From: Candidatus Auribacterota bacterium
GTDB lineage: Bacteria > Auribacterota > JAFGBW01
Assembly (NCBI GenBank): GCA_016932965.1
Contig: JAFGBW010000123.1
Location: forward strand, 1-17,979
Reading direction: 5' to 3'
DNA length: 17,979 bases
Positions 8,298 through 14,359 of this stretch are shown here, in pieces. Positions within the stretch are counted from its first letter, which is position 1. Each line of letters opens with the position of its first letter. A program made the translations under genes and the position numbers. The notes beneath the pieces were generated by a model. It made no database searches. It was not told the origin of the DNA and saw only the letters and a program-made list of their open reading frames with translations.

Positions 8298-8486
8298 TTC
8301 ACCATGGAGGATACGGAGAGCACGGAGTTTGTCATCATGCCTTAAAGGCATGATGACTATCCGATGACAAATTTCAAATCTCAAATTCCAGGCATCCGCC
8401 TGTTCGCCTTCCTTTCGCTATTGACCATGTTTCCATTCTCAATTCTTAATTCTAAATTTTCAATTCCTTCCCCCCTCCATGGTGAA
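8298..8486. repeat. 189-bp MITE-like element with 13-bp terminal inverted repeats
   Basis: TTCACCATGGAGG (8298-8310) and its exact reverse complement CCTCCATGGTGAA (8474-8486) bound a non-coding segment. Inside are a GGATACGGAGAGCACGGAG stretch, the perfect hairpin at 8331-8357, and AT-rich degenerate simple sequence. No transposase gene and no clear target-site duplication are visible. It could be a small non-autonomous element or a degenerate intergenic repeat of the sort often seen in environmental genomes. Copy number cannot be judged from one window. Confidence 0.5.
8331..8357. repeat. perfect hairpin, 11-bp stem and TTAAA loop
   Basis: GTCATCATGCC, loop TTAAA, then GGCATGATGAC. Counting the symmetric loop bases, the palindrome is 13 bp on each side of one central A. 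TTTGTCATC just left and GATGACAAA at 8363-8371 give an alternative, larger pairing. No T-run follows on either strand, so it is not a standard intrinsic terminator. Confidence 0.7.
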
Positions 8487-8672
8487 AAAATAATTATTAT
8501 ATTAAAACAAACCGCGATGAAGGGGTTCACATTTCAACCCGCCGGCTTTCCGGATTAATTATCAAGGATAGTAGTAAGAATTGCTGTGAATGGAAAATAA
8601 AATTGATCATGGCAACCGACTATTGGTGACGGATGTCTTTGGTGGGGCGTTGAAGGATTAGGTCAAAACAAT

Positions 8673-8840
8673 TCAGGCCATGATATCCAGGAGGGCTTTG
8701 ACAGCCGTGGCCATCTTTTCAGCTTCCATTTCCTGTTCCATGTTGATTTTAGCCAGTTTTTCCAGTTGTTCAGTCTGGACCCGCACTGCCTGAGCGTAAA
8801 CGTCTATAATAGAATTGGATGATATACCGGAAATATCCAT
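8673..8840 (-). CDS. YjfB-like putative motility protein
   Basis: A 55-aa protein that begins MDISGISSNS and continues as one amphipathic helix (VYAQAVRVQTEQLEKLAKI...AEKMATAVKALLDIMA). Length, the MDI start, the Q-rich middle and the short hydrophobic end match the YjfB-like family, described as putative motility proteins. No biochemical role is firmly known. I chose the ATG at 8838-8840 because GGGGAGG (8846-8852) lies 5 nt upstream. A longer frame starting at 8867 would put that ribosome binding site inside the gene. It follows orn by 45 bp in the same direction and may be co-transcribed with it. Its presence hints that the organism is, or was, motile. Confidence 0.75.
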   Translation of the reverse strand: MDISGISSNSIIDVYAQAVRVQTEQLEKLAKINMEQEMEAEKMATAVKALLDIMA

Positions 8841-8845
8841 GGTAG

Positions 8846-8852
8846 CCTCCCC
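8846..8852 (-). promoter_or_regulatory. ribosome binding site deciding the YjfB-like start
   Basis: GGGGAGG on the minus strand, 5 nt before the ATG at 8840. It is among the strongest Shine-Dalgarno sequences in the window and supports the 55-aa over the 64-aa reading. Confidence 0.75.
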
Positions 8853-8885
8853 TGTACTTATCGGCATATTTCCTGAAAGACTTTA

Positions 8886-9515
8886 TTATAAATCGAGCAG
8901 AGCCGATACATTTTCCCTGAGGGGGGTACGGTCTTTCAGAAATGTATTTTTGTAATAAAGGAGTTCCCTGATGGATTCATGGATATCTGCCACGGCCTTA
9001 TGGGTACCTCCTTTTTTGGGGGGATCAAAATGTTCCGGATACCACCTGGCAATCAATTCTTTAAGTGTGCTCACGTCAATATTACGGTAATGGAGCCAGT
9101 TTTCCACTTTGGGCATGTATTTTCTTAAAAAACGGCGGTCCTGGCCGATGGTGTTGCCGCAGAGAGGGGCCTCTCTTTCCTTGCAATGAAGCTGAATGAA
9201 CTTCAAAGTGGTTTCTTCCGCTTCTTCGAGAGTGGTTGTTGAAGTTTTGACTCTTTTGATCAGCCCGGATGCTTCGTGATGGATTTTATTCCAGTCGTCC
9301 ATGGTTTCAAGGATGGTATTGGTCTGATGGATCACCAGGTTGGGTCCTTCGGCAACCAGTTGAAGATGATTGTCCGTGATCACCGACGCAATCTCCAGGA
9401 TCACCGAGTGTTCCGGGTCCAGACCGCTCATCTCCAAATCCATCCACACCAGGAGGCTGGTATGGTTCACGGATTCGATTTTTTTTGCCGGTTTAATGGA
9501 ATTTGGTATGGTCAT
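8886..9515 (-). CDS. orn: oligoribonuclease (DEDDh 3'-5' exoribonuclease)
   Basis: A 209-aa protein very close to E. coli Orn throughout. Orn degrades the last 2-5-nt RNA pieces, including the c-di-GMP breakdown product pGpG, to mononucleotides in the cytoplasm. The DEDDh active site is complete: Asp26 and Glu28 in VWMDLEMSGLDPE, Asp126 in GNTIGQDRRFLRKYMP, His172 and Asp177 in GTHKAVADIHESI. The stretches MDDWN, HEASGL and DVSTLKEL are also conserved. The N-terminus carries about 19 extra residues and the C-terminus about 15 beyond the usual 180. The ATG at 9515 has no Shine-Dalgarno site; the next Met (residue 25) would cut into the first catalytic motif, so the first ATG is kept. The gene is divergent from the 9766 gene. 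Confidence 0.95.
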   Translation of the reverse strand: MTIPNSIKPAKKIESVNHTSLLVWMDLEMSGLDPEHSVILEIASVITDNHLQLVAEGPNLVIHQTNTILETMDDWNKIHHEASGLIKRVKTSTTTLEEAEETTLKFIQLHCKEREAPLCGNTIGQDRRFLRKYMPKVENWLHYRNIDVSTLKELIARWYPEHFDPPKKGGTHKAVADIHESIRELLYYKNTFLKDRTPLRENVSALLDL

Positions 9516-9535
9516 AAAAAAATGATTGTCTTAAT

Positions 9536-9565
9536 TTTATATGGGTATGGAAAAAACTTTATGAA
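9536..9565 (-). promoter_or_regulatory. possible promoter of orn
   Basis: Minus strand: TTCATA (9560-9565), an 18-bp spacer, and TATAAA (9536-9541), matching consensus at 4 of 6 and 5 of 6. The predicted leader is about 14 nt, without a Shine-Dalgarno site. Confidence 0.35.
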
Positions 9566-9649
9566 TTCGCTGGCCGCAAACTACTTTGCTTGCTGCAGGG
9601 AACTTAAATAATAGTTTTTTCAATGCTTTTCCCAAACGGTTTTATCGGT

Positions 9650-9681
9650 CGATCCGGTTTTTTGTATCAAAGACCGGATCG
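9650..9681. repeat. strong hairpin in the orn / 9766 divergent intergenic region
   Basis: CGATCCGGT (9650-9658) pairs exactly with ACCGGATCG (9673-9681). The stem extends inward by a G-U and three A-T pairs to about 13 bp around a 6-nt loop. Neither strand has a T-run after it, so it is not an ordinary terminator. It lies upstream of both genes of a divergent pair, which fits an operator or an mRNA leader structure. A smaller palindrome, CTTAT-CGA-ATAAG, follows near 9691-9703. Confidence 0.55.
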
Positions 9682-9765
9682 TAACTAAGTCTTATCGAAT
9701 AAGGAATGGGTTTAGTTAAGCTAGAGAGTTAAAACATTTTAAGCAAGGAAAATAATGAAGGTACC

Positions 9766-10116
9766 ATGATAAAAAATGTGAAAAAAACACAGGATGATTT
9801 CATTCAATTGAAGAAATGGGCGGAACTGGCAAAAAGCCATGTTGAAAAATTTTCCGATGCAGGGTGGTTGATAGACCTCTTAACATGGCTTGAAAAAAAT
9901 CCGGAAATGAACAGTCCCTCTTATTCCTCTTCTGAAAAGGAAAATGCCCTTGAGCCTATTCATCTGTCTAAAGAGGGAACCAGTGAATTCGTATTCAAGG
10001 CGCTGATTGAAGATGAAATTGAATATTATCTGTCCTCCCTCATGAATTCACAGGACAAAAATCTGGACAGGGAATCCTTAAAAGTCATTTACGAAAAATG
10101 GAAGGATAGGGATTAG
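9766..10116 (+). CDS. hypothetical protein, small, helical, acidic
   Basis: A 116-aa protein that I do not recognise. The N-terminal half (DDFIQLKKWAELAKSHVEKF, WLIDLLTWLEKNP) and the C-terminal half (FVFKALIEDEIEYYLSSLM, ESLKVIYEKWKDRD) look like amphipathic helices joined by a polar Ser/Glu-rich linker (about residues 49-68). There is no signal peptide, membrane segment or cysteine cluster, so it is probably cytosolic. The ATG has GAAGG 4 nt upstream. It ends 61 bp before the U32 gene in the same direction and may be co-transcribed with it. The reading frame, ribosome binding site and codon use look real; function unknown. Confidence 0.6.
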   Translation: MIKNVKKTQDDFIQLKKWAELAKSHVEKFSDAGWLIDLLTWLEKNPEMNSPSYSSSEKENALEPIHLSKEGTSEFVFKALIEDEIEYYLSSLMNSQDKNLDRESLKVIYEKWKDRD

Positions 10117-10177
10117 ATCTTTCATAATTATTTTCGTATCATTCCTGCCATTCGCGGATTAAGGACTAAATATATTC

Positions 10178-12205
10178 ATGACTCATCATCAAAAAATCGA
10201 ACTGCTAGCACCTGCCGGTAACTTGGACTCTTTTTACGCTGCCATTCAAGCCGGAGCGGATGCGGTTTACCTGGGCACACAGGATTTCAATGCCAGATTG
10301 AGAGCCAAAAATTTTACCGTCAAAACTCTTTCCTATCTGATCCCGTATGCCCATGCCAGGTCTGTTAAAATATACGCGGCGCTGAATATCCTCAATAAAC
10401 AGAACGAACTGGAAAGGATACTGCATCTGCTCTACCAGTTTTCCCAGATAAAAATGGATGCCGTGATTATTCAGGATTTGGGGCTATTGAGAATCATCAA
10501 AAATCATTTTCCTGCCCTTCCTGTTCATGCCAGCACACAGATGCTGATGCATAATTCTTTGAGTCTGAAACAATGTAAAAAAATGGGAATTAAAAGAGTG
10601 ATCTTGTCCAGGGAATTGACGCTCAAGGAGATAGCAGCCATACGAGAAAAAACAGATCTGGAATTGGAAGTCTTTGCGCACGGAGCGCTTTGCTATTCCA
10701 TCTCCGGAGCCTGCCTGGCGAGCAGTTATCTCGGGGGAAAGAGCGGAAACAGGGGGTTGTGCACGCAGGTATGCCGCCGGAGTTTCATGAAAGGTCATGA
10801 GAGCGGATATTATTTTTCTCCCAAGGATTTTTGTACCATTGAAATGGTTCCGCAATATATCTCAATGAGGATCACGAGCCTGAAAATCGAAGGCAGAATG
10901 AAAAATGCGGAATATGTCTATCAGATTGTATCAGCATACCGGAAAGCTCTCAACACTCCTTCACTCACTTCCTCTTTAAGAAAAGAATTGGAGCATGATC
11001 TGGGCAGCAGAGAAAAAACCTCTTTTTTTCTCAAGGGTCAGAGCAAAGAAGCCATCATTGTCTCTGACAGGCCCTTGGGCATAGGATGGTACCTTGGCCA
11101 GGTAACAGATGCAAATGAGGAAGAAATCGGGATTCTGTTTTCTTCTTTATCCACGGTCATTCATTCCGGGGACTGGATCCGGATTCATCCTCAGGACGGA
11201 TCAGAGGGCAGACCTTATCAGGTCATTCATGTTTCCATGGGTCAGAATAACCCATGCCGCATCCGGGTCAAAGACACTTCCATGATTGGCATGGGTGATC
11301 ACGTTTACCTTACCGGAAAAAAATCGATTTTTCATAAATTTAAAAAGAAGAATAGGACTCGGATTCAACCTGTTTTTTACAAACCGGTTTATCCCTGGGT
11401 GAAAAAAGTTCTTAGGAAGGAGGATTCATTCCGGCTCGATTCCAATGAAGAACTGATAATACAAATCAGCCATTGTGGATGGCTGGGCCTCTTAACCCAG
11501 ATTCCATTTCAAGGCATGATACTGGATTTTGAGAAGGACCTTTTGCATGAATTTCTGGAAAACAGGATTGGGACCCTCTCTATGTCGCTGAGATCTAAAT
11601 GTAAAATCTCCCTGCCTCCTTTTATTCCTGAAGAGGAAATTTCAGGATGGAAGAACTGTATTGAACTGGCAAGGAAAAATGGAATCAGGAAATGGGTATG
11701 CAATCAGATCGGCCAGCGTTCCTTGTTTGATGGAGAAGTATTTGAGCTGACAGCCGGCTCTTTCATCCCGGTCATGAATGACCAGGCCCAAAGAATGCTT
11801 AAGGAAAACGGGTTCACTTGTTTTTTTTATTCTTTCGAAGATGATTTTCTCAATTTGAAAAAAATATCGCATCCCAGCGGCCTCTTTTCGGTTTTTACCC
11901 GAGTGAGGCTTTTTGTTTCCCGGATAAGGCCTGCCTTGAATTGCGGGATCACGATCAGGGACAATAATCAGAATTTGTTTCAGGTTCATGAAAAACACGG
12001 ATTGTATTATCTTGTTTCTGAAACGCCTCTTTGTCTGACCCATCAAAAAGAGAAGGTAGCCAAAATCGGGATTAAAAAATTTGTTCTGGATTTGAGTTTT
12101 TTTCAGCCTGATGAAAAATTTCTTTCTGATGTAATAGGGGCGTACCAGGCAGGAACCCGGCTACATCCTTCAACGATGTTTAATTTCAAAACAGGACTGG
12201 CCTGA
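10178..12205 (+). CDS. peptidase U32 family protein, RlhA/TrhP-like RNA hydroxylation factor
   Basis: A 675-aa member of the U32 family. The family is historically labelled collagenase-like protease. E. coli members TrhP (YegQ) and RlhA (YdcP) are needed for tRNA U34 and 23S rRNA C2501 hydroxylation. The N-terminal TIM-barrel-like domain begins KIELLAPAGNLDSFYAAIQAGADAVYLG. The family signature spans about residues 164-201: VFAHGALCYSISGACLASS and then GNRGLCTQVCRR. It holds four Cys (172, 179, 195, 199) suited to an Fe-S cluster. SLKIEGRMK at about 234-242 is also typical. The length fits the long RlhA-like type with an extra C-terminal half rather than the roughly 450-aa TrhP type. The substrate RNA cannot be told from sequence. 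The only Shine-Dalgarno-like site (AAGGA, 10161-10165) is about 12 nt before the ATG, which is long. Confidence 0.88.
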   Translation: MTHHQKIELLAPAGNLDSFYAAIQAGADAVYLGTQDFNARLRAKNFTVKTLSYLIPYAHARSVKIYAALNILNKQNELERILHLLYQFSQIKMDAVIIQDLGLLRIIKNHFPALPVHASTQMLMHNSLSLKQCKKMGIKRVILSRELTLKEIAAIREKTDLELEVFAHGALCYSISGACLASSYLGGKSGNRGLCTQVCRRSFMKGHESGYYFSPKDFCTIEMVPQYISMRITSLKIEGRMKNAEYVYQIVSAYRKALNTPSLTSSLRKELEHDLGSREKTSFFLKGQSKEAIIVSDRPLGIGWYLGQVTDANEEEIGILFSSLSTVIHSGDWIRIHPQDGSEGRPYQVIHVSMGQNNPCRIRVKDTSMIGMGDHVYLTGKKSIFHKFKKKNRTRIQPVFYKPVYPWVKKVLRKEDSFRLDSNEELIIQISHCGWLGLLTQIPFQGMILDFEKDLLHEFLENRIGTLSMSLRSKCKISLPPFIPEEEISGWKNCIELARKNGIRKWVCNQIGQRSLFDGEVFELTAGSFIPVMNDQAQRMLKENGFTCFFYSFEDDFLNLKKISHPSGLFSVFTRVRLFVSRIRPALNCGITIRDNNQNLFQVHEKHGLYYLVSETPLCLTHQKEKVAKIGIKKFVLDLSFFQPDEKFLSDVIGAYQAGTRLHPSTMFNFKTGLA

Positions 12206-12246
12206 TTTTTAATTTTCCCTTTACAAATTTTTCAGGAGTCATTAAA

Positions 12247-12268
12247 TGTTTGCGGTTCTTCGCAAACA
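12247..12268 (+). other. hairpin in the pckG upstream region
   Basis: TGTTTGCG, loop GTTCTT, CGCAAACA: an 8-bp perfect stem about 56 nt before the pckG start. An A-run follows on the plus strand, so it does not look like an intrinsic terminator for the U32 gene. It may be a leader structure of the pckG transcript or a protein-binding palindrome. Confidence 0.45.
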
Positions 12269-12311
12269 CAAAAAAATATTTCAACAGATTAAAGTCGACA
12301 AGATCACACCT

Positions 12312-12316
12312 GGAGG
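12312..12316 (+). promoter_or_regulatory. ribosome binding site of pckG
   Basis: GGAGG, 7 nt before the ATG at 12324. A strong match that fixes this start. Confidence 0.8.
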
Positions 12317-12323
12317 GAGTTAG

Positions 12324-14108
12324 ATGACGACAAATAAGAGATTAAAAAACTGGGTTCAGGAAATGGCTGATTTATGCAAACCGGATCAGATCCACTGGTG
12401 CGACGGCTCACAGGAGGAATATGATTCCTTGTGCGAACTGATGATCAAAAACGGAACCTTTACCAGACTCAATCTCCAGAAAAATCCGGGAAGCTACCTT
12501 TGTCTTTCTAATCCGGAAGATGTGGCGCGTGTGGAAGACCGTACCTTTATCTGCTCGGTAAAGAAAGAAGACGCTGGTCCTACCAATAACTGGAAAGATC
12601 CTAAAGAAATGAAGGAGATCCTGGAGAAGTTTTATAACGGTTCCATGAAAGGCAGAACCATGTATGTCATTCCTTTCAGCATGGGACCGTTGGGTTCCCC
12701 CATTTCTCAGATTGGCATCGAACTGACAGATTCTCTGTATGTGGTTTGCAATATGCGTATCATGACCAGGATGGGAAAAGCGGTCCTGGATGTTTTGGGG
12801 GACAATGATTTCGTGCCATGCCTTCATTCTGTCGGCATGCCGTTGGAAAAAGGACAGAAAGATGTCCCCTGGCCCTGCAACGCAGAAAACAAATACATTG
12901 TTCATTTTCCTGAAGAACGGATGATCTGGTCCTATGGCAGCGGGTATGGCGGAAACGCTCTTTTGGGGAAAAAATGTTTTGCCTTAAGGATCGCTTCCTG
13001 CATGGCGCGCGATGAGGGATGGCTCGCTGAACACATGCTGATCCTGGGGATAGAATCCCCCAAGGGAGATAAAACATATATTGCTGCGGCTTTTCCAAGC
13101 GCCTGCGGAAAAACAAACCTGGCCATGCTGATCCCCCCAACTCATTTCAAGGGATGGAAAATCTGGACTGTGGGCGATGATATCGCCTGGATCAAACCAG
13201 GTCAAGACGGCAGACTCTATGCCATCAATCCAGAGGCTGGCTATTTTGGCGTCGCTCCCGGTACTTCTATGGATTCTAACCCAAATGCGATGCATACGAT
13301 CAGTAAAAATACTATTTTCACGAATGTGGCATTGACTCCGGATGGAGATGTCTGGTGGGAAGGAATGACAGAAAAGCCCCCTGAAAAACTGACAGACTGG
13401 AAAAGGCAGGAGTGGACACCCGGCTGCGGGAGACCTTCGTCTCATCCCAATGCCCGTTTCACGGTGCCTGCAAGGCAGTGCCCGTCTATTGATCCCTCCT
13501 GGGAAGACCCGAACGGAGTACCAATCAGCGCCTTTATTTTCGGGGGAAGAAGAGCCAGTCATGTTCCTTTGGTTTTTGAAGCCTTTGACTGGATTCACGG
13601 AGTTTATGTGGGGGGAACCATGGGATCAGAAACAACAGCCGCAGCAGCAGGAGCCACAGGTTTAGTCAGACGTGATCCCATGGCCATGCTGCCGTTTTGC
13701 GGATACCATATGGGGGATTATTTCACGCATTGGATCAGAATGAGAAAGAGAATAAAGAATCCTCCGCGTTTTTTTCATGTGAACTGGTTCAGAAAGAACA
13801 AGGACGGGAAATTTTTATGGCCCGGGTTTGGAGAAAACATCAGGGTTCTGAAATGGATTGTTGAACGGTGTCAGGGTCTCGGCGGTGCGGAAGAGACACC
13901 GTTAGGTCTGATGCCTCGATTCAAGGACTTGGACCTTACCGGGCTTAAAGACATGGATCAGGAAAAATTCGATGAATTACAGTCCATTGATCTCGCGGAA
14001 TGGAAAAAAGAAGTCATTTCCCATACTGAGTTTTTTTCCAGGATCTATGATCGCCTGCCTAAAGAAATGGTGTTTCAGAAAGAACTATTGTTGTCCAGAC
14101 TGGGATAA
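12324..14108 (+). CDS. pckG: phosphoenolpyruvate carboxykinase (GTP)
   Basis: A 594-aa cytosolic enzyme interconverting oxaloacetate + GTP and phosphoenolpyruvate + CO2 + GDP, at the head of gluconeogenesis or, in some anaerobes, in anaplerosis. It is the GTP-type family rather than the ATP-type PckA. Visible motifs are [19 protein letters not shown] (about 201-219), the P-loop with the GTP-type reactive cysteine [13 protein letters not shown] (257-269, Cys261), the metal-binding VGDDIAWI (Asp285/286), the substrate-binding [14 protein letters not shown] (302-315), FIFGGRR and [15 protein letters not shown], and nucleotide-pocket residues in FHVNWFRKN...[15 protein letters not shown]. Length is normal and no key residue appears missing. 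It stands 118 bp after the U32 gene, with its own strong ribosome binding site, so it is probably a separate transcription unit. Confidence 0.97.
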   Translation: MTTNKRLKNWVQEMADLCKPDQIHWCDGSQEEYDSLCELMIKNGTFTRLNLQKNPGSYLCLSNPEDVARVEDRTFICSVKKEDAGPTNNWKDPKEMKEILEKFYNGSMKGRTMYVIPFSMGPLGSPISQIGIELTDSLYVVCNMRIMTRMGKAVLDVLGDNDFVPCLHSVGMPLEKGQKDVPWPCNAENKYIVHFPEERMIWSYGSGYGGNALLGKKCFALRIASCMARDEGWLAEHMLILGIESPKGDKTYIAAAFPSACGKTNLAMLIPPTHFKGWKIWTVGDDIAWIKPGQDGRLYAINPEAGYFGVAPGTSMDSNPNAMHTISKNTIFTNVALTPDGDVWWEGMTEKPPEKLTDWKRQEWTPGCGRPSSHPNARFTVPARQCPSIDPSWEDPNGVPISAFIFGGRRASHVPLVFEAFDWIHGVYVGGTMGSETTAAAAGATGLVRRDPMAMLPFCGYHMGDYFTHWIRMRKRIKNPPRFFHVNWFRKNKDGKFLWPGFGENIRVLKWIVERCQGLGGAEETPLGLMPRFKDLDLTGLKDMDQEKFDELQSIDLAEWKKEVISHTEFFSRIYDRLPKEMVFQKELLLSRLG

Positions 14109-14111
14109 TAA

Positions 14112-14250
14112 AGAGAAATCAGAATCCAGAATTCAGAAGTCAGGAGTTAGAAGGGAACGCTTTTAGGCATTTTTAAATCAGGCAAGAAATCAACAAATGG
14201 GTTGAGGTTGTTTTACTGACTTCTGGATTTCTATTTAGAATTATTGGACA
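14112..14250. repeat. inverted pair of CAGAAGTCAG-type simple-sequence repeats
   Basis: The left arm has degenerate tandem units (AGAATCC, AGAATTC, AGAAGTC) ending in CAGAAGTCAG (14134-14143). The right arm has the exact reverse complement CTGACTTCTG (14216-14225), followed by GATTTCT, which matches AGAAATC at the left arm's outer end. The arms are about 72 nt apart. It resembles degenerate 7-8-bp intergenic repeats seen in many environmental bacterial genomes. Confidence 0.5.
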
Positions 14251-14297
14251 AGATTATTCATATATGTTACGATAAAAAGAATAAAAAAGTTTAATTT

Positions 14298-14326
14298 TTG
14301 TTTACTTTCGGTAATTTAACTATTAA
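14298..14326 (+). promoter_or_regulatory. possible smc promoter
   Basis: TTGTTT (14298-14303), a 17-bp spacer, and TATTAA (14321-14326) in an AT-rich stretch, giving a leader of about 27 nt. The matches are 3 of 6 and 4 of 6, so the support is weak. No Shine-Dalgarno site follows before the ATG. Confidence 0.22.
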
Positions 14327-14359
14327 TCTTTACCTAAAGTAATCATTATAAAAATATCC

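Larger units (their letters stand above)
8192..8672. other. 481-bp non-coding region with nested inverted repeats
   Basis: No convincing gene lies here on either strand. The longest frame (8364-8558, plus) is translated simple sequence. The region holds the promoter of the large membrane-protein gene at its left end, two nested pairs of inverted repeats (8221-8231 with 8550-8560, and 8298-8310 with 8474-8486), a perfect hairpin (8331-8357), a GGA-rich stretch (8301-8328), and AT-rich stretches built from AATTC/CAAATT-like units (8367-8385, 8436-8466). The right end (8561-8672) shows nothing I can name. Confidence 0.7.
14109..14359. other. 251-bp spacer between pckG and smc
   Basis: Contains no gene. 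The left part (about 14112-14250) is degenerate simple sequence made of CAGAATTC/CAGAAGTCAG-like units in inverted arrangement. The right part (about 14255-14359) is very AT-rich and probably carries the smc promoter. I see no good intrinsic terminator for pckG. Confidence 0.6.

Noticed and set aside
8298-8486. A CRISPR array or insertion sequence
   Set aside because: There are no regularly spaced direct repeats and no transposase frame; only inverted arms are present.
8364-8558. A 64-codon plus-strand open frame
   Set aside because: It translates the simple-sequence and inverted-repeat region, has no ribosome binding site and no recognisable protein features.
8673-8867. The longer 64-aa start for the YjfB-like protein
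   Set aside because: The strong GGGGAGG site sits between the two candidate ATGs and points to the inner one at 8840, which also gives the family's usual MDI start.
12984-13598. A 204-codon minus-strand open frame
   Set aside because: It lies opposite pckG, whose motifs are unmistakable, so it is a shadow frame.
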